The notes beneath the pieces were generated by a model. The model did no database searches, was not told the origin of the DNA, and saw only the letters and a program-made list of their open reading frames with translations. The translations under genes were made by a program, and so were the position numbers. DNA of 6,116 nucleotides from CAUZSN01 sp963582345. GTDB lineage: Bacteria > Planctomycetota > Planctomycetia > Planctomycetales > Planctomycetaceae. Location: assembly GCA_963582345.1 (NCBI GenBank), contig CAUZSN010000153.1, forward strand, positions 1-6,116. Reading direction: 5' to 3'. Below are positions 1 through 6,040 of the stretch, piece after piece (positions within the stretch are counted from its first letter, which is position 1; each line of letters starts with the position of its first letter).

Positions 1-246
1 ATGGCCTAGACACACTCCAAGTATTGGGATCGAGCAACCAAGTTCCTGAACCACCTCGACACAAAGTCCCGCTTTCTGTGGTGTGCAAGGACCAGGAGAC
101 AGAATCACCGCAGCCGGATTTGATGAGCGCACTTCACTGACCGAAATCTTGTCGTTTCGAGCCACCAAAGTCTGGCAGCCCATCTCAGCAAAATAACGGG
201 CTAGGTTGTAGACGAAGCTATCGTAGTTGTCGATTAATATGATCAT
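1..246 (-). CDS. pabA: Glutamine amidotransferase component of aminodeoxychorismate/anthranilate synthase, PabA/TrpG type (5' part, runs off the window)
   Basis: I translated the minus strand from the ATG at 246 and obtained 82 codons with no stop before the window edge. The N-terminus (MIILIDNYDSFVYNLARYF) is the classic start of PabA/TrpG class I glutamine amidotransferases. The conserved SPGPCTP..AG oxyanion-strand segment follows at about residues 50-61, and GVCLGH at 77-82 places the nucleophilic Cys at residue 79. The His/Glu of the triad lie beyond the window. The family hydrolyses glutamine and passes ammonia to PabB (or TrpE). The gene starts 44 bp after the pabB stop in the same direction, so the two are probably co-transcribed and the products form one complex. 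PabA and TrpG cannot be separated by sequence alone, and some bacteria use one protein for both roles; the pABA assignment comes from the neighbour. No clear Shine-Dalgarno precedes the ATG. The start is chosen because it matches the family N-terminus exactly. Confidence 0.93.
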   Translation of the reverse strand, partial: MIILIDNYDSFVYNLARYFAEMGCQTLVARNDKISVSEVRSSNPAAVILSPGPCTPQKAGLCVEVVQELGCSIPILGVCLGH

Positions 247-290
247 GGAAACGGACTGGAATCCTGGAACAGTCGTATGATCGTCGCTTT

Positions 291-1727
291 CTAGGTCAAA
301 ACTCTGAGCATGCCTTCCGCCTTGTGTAGTGTCTCTTCGTACTCGGCCACCGGATCAGACTGGGCGACAATACCGCCTCCGACAGGGCATTGAATCCATC
401 CATGACGGCAGATCAAGGTTCGAATCAGGATGCTGCTATCCATAGAGCCATCGAAGCCAACGTAAAACAGACTTCCACAATATGGTCCCCGGACGGTCGG
501 CTCCAATTCGGCAATAATTTCCATTGCGCGAACCTTTGGCGCGCCCGTGATTGATCCACCGGGAAAGACGGACTTCAGCAGGTTCCACGCGTCATTGCCG
601 CTAGATAAAGTCCCTTGAATTTCCGAAACCAGATGCTGTACGGTCTCGTACGTTTCGACACCGCATAGATGCGGGACGCGAATCGAACCTGGAGCACACA
701 CACGCGATAGATCATTCCGCAACAGATCAACAATCATCACGTTTTCCGCTCGGTCCTTTTCGCTTTCGCGGAGTTCGTCGCGGGTAAACAGGTCGGCTTC
801 CGGAGCGGCTCGCCGACCACGCGTGCCTTTCATTGGACGCGTTTCGACCTTGTTGTCACGCACGTGAACAAACCGCTCGGGCGATGAACTGACGATCGAC
901 CAATCGCCGTGCGAACAAAAACCGGAGAATGGAGCCGGGTTGCACACCCGCAACCGCGCGTACAGTTCGAGTGGGTCTCGTTCAGCAGGAAACAATAGCC
1001 GTTGCGACAGATTCGCCTGAAAAATATCGCCGGCAAAGATATACTCGATCACACGCTCGATCGCCTGGAGATAATCGTCACGCGAAAAATTGCTTGTCAG
1101 GCCTTCCAGACCTGGTGCCGACCATTGACGAGTCAACCGCTTCGCCGAAATCCGTTCGGCACAGGACCGTCGAAACTGCCAGCCGATGTTCGAAATGCTG
1201 TCTGCGTCGAAATCACGCAGTCTTTCCAAGACCCACTGCAATCGATTCGCAGCTCGGTCCGTTCGCCGACCCGGATCAGTTTCTGGGAAACCCTGTGAAA
1301 TTACCCAAGCGCGATCGGATTCATGGTCCCAGGCAACGACCCAATCATATAGCCCAACAGCCAAAGCCGGCATTTGAAATTCATCACTCGCGGGTGATGG
1401 GACGTGTTCCCACACCTTGCCCAACTCATACGACAACAGCCCAGCGGCGCCTCCTTGAAACGGCGGTAAACCTTCGACGGGAATTGCTCGCATCCGTGCA
1501 ACGGCCCGGCTAACATCGGCGAACGCATCGATTCCGAATCTCGCAGTCTGAATCTGGAAAAAATGAAACGGTTCGGCTGTAAGGAATGAATATCGACCGA
1601 TACGATCGCGCCGCAATGTACTTTCCATTAATAACGGCGACGGACACTCGCTGAAAGCCTGTAGAACCATCAACACGTCAGGAACTGACGAAAGCTCATG
1701 CACTAGCGGTAAACCCGATGCGGCCAT
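291..1727 (-). CDS. pabB: Aminodeoxychorismate synthase component I (PabB)
   Basis: The 478-aa protein belongs to the chorismate-utilising enzyme family. It converts chorismate plus ammonia to 4-amino-4-deoxychorismate, the precursor of p-aminobenzoate, in the cytoplasm. An N-terminal domain with LLMES (32-36) and GRYSF (44-48) resembles the TrpE/PabB region that lines the tryptophan site. The chorismate-binding domain runs from about 215 to 478. Its motifs are AGDIFQANLSQR (232-243), SSPERF (281-286), PMKGTRGR (298-305), ENVMIVDLLRNDL (328-340), ETVQHLVSEI (361-370), FPGGSITGAPK (388-398) and EYEETLHKAEG (462-472). Lys300 in P-x-K-G-T is the residue PabB enzymes use for a covalent intermediate; TrpE normally has Ala there, so this is PabB. 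An in-frame TAA lies just upstream of the ATG, which fixes the start. The gene sits 61 bp after the DHPS-related gene and 44 bp before pabA. The 4-amino-4-deoxychorismate lyase (pabC) needed for pABA is not in the window. Confidence 0.95.
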   Translation of the reverse strand: MAASGLPLVHELSSVPDVLMVLQAFSECPSPLLMESTLRRDRIGRYSFLTAEPFHFFQIQTARFGIDAFADVSRAVARMRAIPVEGLPPFQGGAAGLLSYELGKVWEHVPSPASDEFQMPALAVGLYDWVVAWDHESDRAWVISQGFPETDPGRRTDRAANRLQWVLERLRDFDADSISNIGWQFRRSCAERISAKRLTRQWSAPGLEGLTSNFSRDDYLQAIERVIEYIFAGDIFQANLSQRLLFPAERDPLELYARLRVCNPAPFSGFCSHGDWSIVSSSPERFVHVRDNKVETRPMKGTRGRRAAPEADLFTRDELRESEKDRAENVMIVDLLRNDLSRVCAPGSIRVPHLCGVETYETVQHLVSEIQGTLSSGNDAWNLLKSVFPGGSITGAPKVRAMEIIAELEPTVRGPYCGSLFYVGFDGSMDSSILIRTLICRHGWIQCPVGGGIVAQSDPVAEYEETLHKAEGMLRVLT

Positions 1728-1788
1728 GCCGTCTGCTTAGATCGCAGGTAGTTTAAGGAAAATTGCAGATGATTTCACAATTCTTTGG

Positions 1789-3198
1789 TCAATCATTCGG
1801 CATAAGCCCTGAATCTTTCTTCCAGCGTTCGGGCACTGTCAGAAAGCCCCACTCCAGCGATTCGTCTTGAGTGTATCGTTTTCCAAGACTTAATGCCGTA
1901 ACGGCTTTTGACATTTCATATCCCAAATAGAACGTGTGCGATGGTGTCAACAATGACGAACCCGAATCGGAAGATTCTGAGACCATTCGATTGAACAATT
2001 CGTAAGCATTAGTGCCTCGCCAATAACCATCGCGGTTCATTAGATGAATCTCGCCCCGTTCTACGAAAACGCGAAAATTGGGATCCTTTAGTTGACTTGC
2101 CATTCGAACGAGTTCCTCTTCGCCCATCTCACGCAGTTTGGGATCCCGCAAGATTGCTAAGCTCATGTCTAAATGCTTCGGCAGCACCTTATTGTTAATA
2201 CAATAATGCATCAGTCGCCGAGCCAAATCGAATTCACGCACGGCCGAGCGTGCCCAATTGACGACCTCAGTTGTCAGAATGCTCTTAATGCCCAACTCCT
2301 GACAAATGCCAGCAAGCAAGAAGTTTACACCAGCACTGTCGACTTCGCTCAATTCGGTCAGATTCCCCACCCCCATCATAATTTCGATTTCAGGCCATTT
2401 CCGCCGAACTTCGAAGTACCGAGCCAATGAGGCCGCAAATCCGAATCCAATTGGTTCCAGGACCGGATCGATTCGAATCCTGGCCTTCTGTTCTAACAGT
2501 ACGTCGACTGTGCGATCCAATGTTGATAAGTCGTGCGGATCATCCGGGATAGCGACGAGTTCGGCGTCCAATACTGAAATCCAATCCAGGTTACTGCTGT
2601 TACAGCTTAGAACCAATTCCGCGCCATTCACGACCGCGGCCTCGACTTCCGAGCGGTCAAAACTATCTATCGAAACTCGCAATCCGCAAGCTCGCAGCAG
2701 ACGGGTTACCTCGCCAACTCGATCCCAAGTTTCTCCAGGTATACAGCCCAGATCGATTATGTCAGCACCGCTAGTCCTGTACGACTCCGCCTCACGAACG
2801 ATTTCGTCGTCCGACAGGCGCGGCGCGTGATTGATTTCCGCCAGGATTTCGATGTCGTAGCGAGACAATTCCGGCATCTCCTGACCATTGCATTCAAAGA
2901 ATTGGGGTAGATCGGCCAGATCCTTCGGCCCCAGTTCAAATGATGTGCCAAAACTCGCTTCGAGCGGCTGCAAGTCACCCTGGCACCATCCCGGCATAAT
3001 CACTCGGTTGAATGAAGAATCGAGTTTCAGTTTTTGTACGACCCAATCAGTTTGCATTAAGGCAGCGACACTGATTCCCAGTACAGCAACTTCATACTCA
3101 AACCCCACCTGCCCGGATAATGATACAAGAACGCGACGAAGAGAGAACTCCGCCAACCGTCCCGTCACAAACAGAATTCGCTCGCCCGAGCCGGACAT
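1789..3198 (-). CDS. Dihydropteroate-synthase-related protein, archaeal/methylotroph type (DHPS-like TIM barrel with extra N- and C-terminal domains)
   Basis: The 469-aa protein has three parts. Residues 1-115 begin with ERILFVTGRLAE, a Rossmann-like N-terminal domain seen in DHPS-related proteins of archaea and planctomycetes (I recall it as DUF6513). Residues 116-330 resemble the pterin-binding barrel: EILAEINHAPRLSDDEI (117-133), ADIIDLG (145-151), VSIDSF (175-180), RIDPVLEPIGFGF (242-254) and the family-typical MMGVGNLTELSEVDS (274-288). A C-terminal segment (about 380-469) contains HTFYLGYEMSKA and LGKRYTQDESLEWG, like the tail domain I recall as DUF4346. True folate DHPS is about 270-290 aa and carries NVTPDSFSD, a D-P-G barrel motif and SRK; none of these is intact here. 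The likely role is in pterin cofactor synthesis, probably the methanopterin branch, but the exact reaction is unproven. The frame is open up to 3381, but the first 61 residues of that longer version overlap PCD and do not look like the family. The start at 3198 is two bases after the PCD stop and begins the conserved domain. Confidence 0.85.
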   Translation of the reverse strand: MSGSGERILFVTGRLAEFSLRRVLVSLSGQVGFEYEVAVLGISVAALMQTDWVVQKLKLDSSFNRVIMPGWCQGDLQPLEASFGTSFELGPKDLADLPQFFECNGQEMPELSRYDIEILAEINHAPRLSDDEIVREAESYRTSGADIIDLGCIPGETWDRVGEVTRLLRACGLRVSIDSFDRSEVEAAVVNGAELVLSCNSSNLDWISVLDAELVAIPDDPHDLSTLDRTVDVLLEQKARIRIDPVLEPIGFGFAASLARYFEVRRKWPEIEIMMGVGNLTELSEVDSAGVNFLLAGICQELGIKSILTTEVVNWARSAVREFDLARRLMHYCINNKVLPKHLDMSLAILRDPKLREMGEEELVRMASQLKDPNFRVFVERGEIHLMNRDGYWRGTNAYELFNRMVSESSDSGSSLLTPSHTFYLGYEMSKAVTALSLGKRYTQDESLEWGFLTVPERWKKDSGLMPND

Positions 3199-3200
3199 TG

Positions 3201-3545
3201 TTAGCGAACCCAATTTTTCGGAAAACCGTCCAGTGGCGAGTCTTCGTCGGGCTTCCACATCACGACTTTGTGAATTTTCCGGGCCAATGCGATATCGCTC
3301 CAAGTCACGGCGAGCACTCGATGCGTTTGCAATTTCACTGTCACTTTCGCATAACCGACGGACAAATCTGGATGATGCCACGCAGCTTCACTCAGATAAC
3401 CGATCGTGTTGACAAGCAATAAAGTGTGGGGCCAGCCGGGTGTGGTATATGTCCGACGCAACCATCCATCCCAGACTTCCCAATCCGGCAGCGACTGCAA
3501 TTCCCGTTCAAGTTCGTCTTCGATCAAAACGACGTCTTCAGCCAT
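3201..3545 (-). CDS. Pterin-4a-carbinolamine dehydratase-like protein (PCD/DCoH family)
   Basis: This 114-aa protein matches the usual family length of about 95-115 aa. The PCD signature is visible as E53-AAW-H57-H58-P59, then Y65, V68/V70, and KLQTH with H75, followed by D84. These correspond to the catalytic histidines of PCD, which dehydrates 4a-hydroxytetrahydropterin. The segment after H75 (RVLAVTWSD) lacks the Gly-Gly-Leu-Thr usually found there, so this is a divergent member. The tail (WKPDEDSPLDGFPKNWVR) resembles, from memory, tails of planctomycete/methylotroph PCD homologues. The start is the ATG at 3545, because GAGGAG lies six bases upstream and the protein then begins MAEDVVLIEDEL; a GTG at 3569 would add eight residues that encode the ribosome binding site. 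The stop is two bases before the DHPS-related start, so the two genes are likely translationally coupled. PCD homologues also occur in bacteria without phenylalanine hydroxylase, so a pterin maintenance or biosynthetic role fits this setting. Confidence 0.88.
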   Translation of the reverse strand: MAEDVVLIEDELERELQSLPDWEVWDGWLRRTYTTPGWPHTLLLVNTIGYLSEAAWHHPDLSVGYAKVTVKLQTHRVLAVTWSDIALARKIHKVVMWKPDEDSPLDGFPKNWVR

Positions 3546-3551
3546 AGATGA

Positions 3552-3557
3552 CTCCTC
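3552..3557 (-). promoter_or_regulatory. Shine-Dalgarno site of the PCD gene (GAGGAG)
   Basis: On the minus strand GAGGAG ends six bases before the ATG at 3545. It is the strongest ribosome binding site in the minus-strand block; the other genes there lack an obvious one. It decides the PCD start in favour of 3545 over the GTG at 3569. Confidence 0.75.
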
Positions 3558-3626
3558 ACTTAAGATCACAGATTCATCGCAATCAGCGCTAGTTCACCCT
3601 TTAGTATCGTTACAAGAATAAGGAAC

Positions 3627-3680
3627 ACTTCAGCCAAGTGAAGTAGGACGGCTGTTTCACCCGCCGGCTAAAGCGTTGCA
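3627..3680. repeat. Hairpin-rich intergenic block, possible degenerate interspersed repeat
   Basis: The 180-bp gap between the SDR stop (3726) and the PCD start (3545) holds two adjacent inverted repeats. One is ACTTCA/TGAAGT (3627-3632 and 3639-3644) with a 6-base loop. The other is CGGC/GCCG (3649-3652 and 3663-3666) with a 10-base loop containing GTTTCA. On the minus strand the second reads TAGCCGGCGGGTGAAAC. This resembles, from memory only, a short palindromic intergenic element of planctomycete genomes in which a GCCGGCGG arm flanks TGAAAC. The second arm is decayed here. I see only one copy, so calling it a repeat is an inference. It could also be a weak attenuator or transcript-end structure between SDR and PCD, although no T-tract follows it. 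The rest of the gap holds the PCD ribosome binding site and nothing else I can identify. Confidence 0.3.
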
Positions 3681-3725
3681 AGGAAAATCACTCTTCAATC
3701 CCCAATTCCTCGATTTGGATAACTC

Positions 3726-4493
3726 TTAGCGGACAGCTCCGCCATTGGCATAAATAACTTGTCCTGTAATATACGCTGCATCGGGGCTGACAAGGAACCT
3801 GGCCAATGCCGCGACATCTTCAGGTGTGCCCCAACGGCCCAATGGTGTTTCACGGCGTACCCGATGCTGCCATGTTTCACTGGCCCACTCGCCCCAGGAA
3901 GTCTGAATCCAACCGGGAGCGATACAGTTCACTCGCACGTCAGGAGCCACGCTTAGCGCCAACGAACGCGTGAATCCCATGACCGCGCTTTTCGCCGCTG
4001 CAAACATTTCGCCGCTTTCGCCCGCCATGCCACGATCAGCCTGATCCCAGCCAATGTTCAAAATAACTCCCTGACCAGCTTCAGACATCTTCCGTCCGAC
4101 TAGCCGACCCAACAATATTGTCGCACGCACATCAACGTCCAACAATTTCTGAAGCTTCAACTCATACTCGAGTTCTGCATCGGGACCGGTCAATAGGTCG
4201 ACACCCGCGTTACTGACCCAAATATCGATCTGGCCCATGCACTGCCACGCCTTCTCTACAAATCTCGGCAAACCCTCTATGTCGCCTAAATCAGCGGTAA
4301 CCACTTCGACATCTCGGCCAAGCCTGCGAATCTCGCTGGCCAAGCTCTCCGCCGATGCGACGGATCGACGACAATGAATGAGGATGTCAGTACCGCCACG
4401 AGCTAGCTCGTAGGCAATGGCACGACCGATACCACTCGAAGCGCCAGTGACGACAGCGCGTAATCCGGAGAGGTTGGCGAATTGAGCTACCAC
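3726..4493 (-). CDS. SDR-fold protein with a degenerate catalytic tetrad, likely pterin-associated
   Basis: This 255-aa protein has the classical SDR length. The dinucleotide-binding half is intact: TGASSGIG at 16-23, CRR at 41-43 (a pattern favouring NADP(H)), AD-L at 67-69 and SNAG at 94-97. The PGW-I-T segment after strand 6 (193-198) and the C-terminal ITGQ...NGG (242-252) are also present, so the fold and cofactor pocket look preserved. The active site does not. The usual Asn of helix 4 is Asp121 (LDVDVRA), the Ser region reads NIGWDQADRG (146-155) with no Ser, and YxxxK is F164-AAA-K168. Only the Lys survives. The protein is therefore either a non-reductase or an enzyme with altered chemistry. 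It heads the minus-strand series that continues with PCD, DHPS-related, pabB and pabA, so a pterin substrate is plausible (compare the SDR pteridine reductases PTR1 and FolM), but that is inference. The start is GTG at 4493; a weak GGGA lies ten bases upstream, and no better start is seen. Confidence 0.82.
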   Translation of the reverse strand: MVAQFANLSGLRAVVTGASSGIGRAIAYELARGGTDILIHCRRSVASAESLASEIRRLGRDVEVVTADLGDIEGLPRFVEKAWQCMGQIDIWVSNAGVDLLTGPDAELEYELKLQKLLDVDVRATILLGRLVGRKMSEAGQGVILNIGWDQADRGMAGESGEMFAAAKSAVMGFTRSLALSVAPDVRVNCIAPGWIQTSWGEWASETWQHRVRRETPLGRWGTPEDVAALARFLVSPDAAYITGQVIYANGGAVR

Positions 4494-4798
4494 TGATGCA
4501 AATTCCCAAAATTCTCGAAAATCTCGAACGATGTCGCTAATTATATCAATCGTAAACAGTATTCTACGGCAGCGTCATAATAACTGCGACCTCACGATTC
4601 GGCATTCGCCGATTCACCTTCATCTCCCGATAGGCAATTTATTCGAACGCATCAACGTTCCCGGAATCCATCGTTGTCTCTTCTCATTCATGCGACGGTC
4701 TGCTAAAAAGTTAAGCGTGGTGGCTAATGATCCCCGAACATGTCTCTTAGGGCATCCATTTTAAGTTCACCAATTTGCTACGCATCTGTTGAACCGTA
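4494..4798. other. Divergent intergenic region between the SDR gene and carA
   Basis: These 305 bp separate the two outward-facing transcription units and must hold promoters for both. An extended -10 is visible for the minus strand (4540-4548). For carA I see no convincing promoter. Small inverted repeats are present, GAACG/CGTTC (4645-4649 and 4656-4660) and CGGC/GCCG (4599-4602 and 4607-4610), but both are too short to interpret. A 77-codon plus-strand ORF (4531-4764) has no ribosome binding site and no recognisable sequence. I see no tRNA or known riboswitch. Confidence 0.6.
4540..4548 (-). promoter_or_regulatory. Candidate extended -10 promoter for the SDR gene and possibly the genes after it
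   Basis: The minus strand reads TGATATAAT, which is a TGn extension followed by a perfect TATAAT. Extended -10 promoters of the housekeeping sigma factor can work without a good -35, and none is seen at 16-18 bp. Initiation would fall near 4533, giving a leader of about 40 bases before the GTG at 4493. The site is predicted from consensus only, and planctomycete promoter consensus is poorly known. Confidence 0.4.
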
Positions 4799-4821
4799 AT
4801 GCGATCGGCCCCTTGTTCAAC
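4788..4821 (+). repeat. Inverted repeat spanning the first possible carA start
   Basis: GTTGAAC (4788-4794) and GTTCAAC (4815-4821) are perfect 7-base arms around a 20-base loop that contains the ATG at 4799 and a CGATCG palindrome. If carA starts at 4832, the repeat would lie in the leader just ahead of the gene, where an operator or RNA hairpin could act. If carA starts at 4799, it overlaps the first codons. A chance occurrence is possible. Confidence 0.3.
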
Positions 4822-5983
4822 CACAATGCTTATGCATCGATCAGGGAAACTCGCACTTGTCGACGGAACCGTGTACACCGGTGATGCCTTCGGCGCCGAG
4901 GGGGAAGCCTTTGGCGAGGTCGTCTTTAACACCAGTATGACCGGCTATCAAGAGATCCTCACCGACCCCTCCTACTGCGGTCAAATTGTGACGATGACCT
5001 ATCCGTTGATCGGCAATTATGGCAGCAACGCGGAAGACGTAGAAAGCGATGGCCTGTCACTCCGCGGATTCATCGTCCGCGAACTGTGTCGAGAGCCGAG
5101 TAATTTTCGCTCAACTCGCTCGCTGGACGACTACTTATCTGCAGCCGGAGTCATCGGACTGGAAGGCATCGACACACGTGCGCTAGTACGCCGCATTCGA
5201 ATTCACGGCGCAATGACCGGTGTGCTTTCGACCGTTGATCTGGACGACGAGTCTTTGGTGGACAAAGCCCGCAGTAGCCCGCAGCTTACCGGTCAAGACT
5301 TGGTCCAAGATGTTGTTCCCGACAGCAACTGCGATTGGAACGAAGGTGTTTCCGAATTCCTCAAGGCATCCACAACGCCCGGATACACACAATTGCACGA
5401 CAATGCCAACTTGTCCAATGAGGTACCGCACGTCGTCGCTATCGATTACGGAATGAAGTGGAATATCCCGCGACATCTGAAGCAACTGGGTTGTCGCGTC
5501 AGCGTGGTCCCTGGTACGACTGGGTGCGAAGAAATCCTTGCAATGCAACCAGACGGGGTTTTCTTGTCCAATGGACCGGGAGATCCTCGGCCGCTCGAAT
5601 ATGCCGTCAGCACAATTCGCAAGCTTTTGGGCAAGACGCCAATCTTCGGAATCTGTCTGGGGCACCAATTACTGGGCCTAGCATGCGGCGGAGATATCTT
5701 CAAATTGAAGTTCGGACATCGCGGTGCGAATCAACCGGTGCTGAATAAAATTACGAACCGTATTGAGATTACCGCCCAGAATCACGGATTCGCTCTTCGC
5801 GCCGATTCGTTTTCTGAAAACGTTGAGGTCACTCATATCAATTTGAATGATCATACTGTCGAAGGGATTCGGCATCGCGATCATTCGGCCTGCGGTGTCC
5901 AGTACCATCCGGAAGCGTCGGCAGGCCCGCATGACAGCCACTATCTGTTCGGAGAATTTCGTGCTATGTTGTCACCGCTGTAA
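4799..5983 (+). CDS. carA: Carbamoyl-phosphate synthase small (glutaminase) subunit
   Basis: The protein (394 aa from the first ATG) hydrolyses glutamine and channels ammonia to the large subunit CarB, feeding pyrimidine and arginine synthesis. The N-terminal CarA domain (about 17-150) shows KLALVDGTVYTG, GEVVFNTSMTGYQEILTDPSY, MTYPLIGNYG and GIDTRALVRRIR. The C-terminal class I amidotransferase domain (about 211-390) shows SNGPGDP (257-263), GICLGHQLLG with nucleophile Cys286, KFGHRGANQPV (304-314), and HPEA with His370 and Glu372 completing the triad. All key residues are present, and the length is normal for the family (about 360-390 aa). The start is uncertain. ATGs occur at 4799, 4826 and 4832, none with a clear Shine-Dalgarno. 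Family proteins usually begin only a few residues before KLAL, which favours 4832 (MHRSGKLAL). ndk follows after 57 bp in the same direction. No carB is in the window. Confidence 0.96.
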   Translation: MRSAPCSTTMLMHRSGKLALVDGTVYTGDAFGAEGEAFGEVVFNTSMTGYQEILTDPSYCGQIVTMTYPLIGNYGSNAEDVESDGLSLRGFIVRELCREPSNFRSTRSLDDYLSAAGVIGLEGIDTRALVRRIRIHGAMTGVLSTVDLDDESLVDKARSSPQLTGQDLVQDVVPDSNCDWNEGVSEFLKASTTPGYTQLHDNANLSNEVPHVVAIDYGMKWNIPRHLKQLGCRVSVVPGTTGCEEILAMQPDGVFLSNGPGDPRPLEYAVSTIRKLLGKTPIFGICLGHQLLGLACGGDIFKLKFGHRGANQPVLNKITNRIEITAQNHGFALRADSFSENVEVTHINLNDHTVEGIRHRDHSACGVQYHPEASAGPHDSHYLFGEFRAMLSPL

Positions 5984-6025
5984 CAGAGCGGCAGCTTGAC
6001 AAATCGAAAAGCAGGAAGTTCTGAC

Positions 6026-6031
6026 GAAGGA
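6026..6031 (+). promoter_or_regulatory. Shine-Dalgarno site of ndk (GAAGGA)
   Basis: GAAGGA ends nine bases before the ATG at 6041 and supports that start. No terminator is visible between the carA stop and this site, so ndk could be read from the carA transcript. Confidence 0.65.
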
Positions 6032-6040
6032 ATTCGCTAT

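Noticed and set aside
929..1513. 194-codon plus-strand ORF opposite pabB
   Set aside because: It is fully antisense to a strongly conserved gene, has no recognisable domain, and its composition is what an open antisense frame would give.
3199..3381. N-terminal 61-residue extension of the DHPS-related gene (start at 3381)
   Set aside because: It lies inside the PCD gene in another frame, looks low-complexity and unlike the family, and the conserved domain begins right after the ATG at 3198.
2306..3412. Two 174-codon plus-strand ORFs (2306-2830 and 2888-3412)
   Set aside because: Both are antisense to the DHPS-related and PCD genes, are rich in Ser/Arg/Thr/Pro and contain no motif; they are shadows of the real genes.
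3627..3644. ACTTCA/TGAAGT hairpin as a rho-independent terminator of the SDR gene
   Set aside because: The stem is short and AT-rich, and no T-tract follows it on the minus strand.
4553..4581. TAAACA-17-CATAAT as a plus-strand carA promoter
   Set aside because: The -35 matches consensus at only four positions and the leader would exceed 200 bases; chance matches of this quality are frequent.
4645..4660. GAACG/CGTTC inverted repeat
   Set aside because: Five-base arms with a six-base loop are expected by chance in a 305-bp region.
4531..4764. 77-codon plus-strand ORF in the intergenic region before carA
   Set aside because: It has no ribosome binding site and no recognisable motif; it could only be kept if relatives conserve it.
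5183..5668. 161-codon minus-strand ORF inside carA
   Set aside because: It is antisense to carA, whose motifs are intact throughout this stretch.
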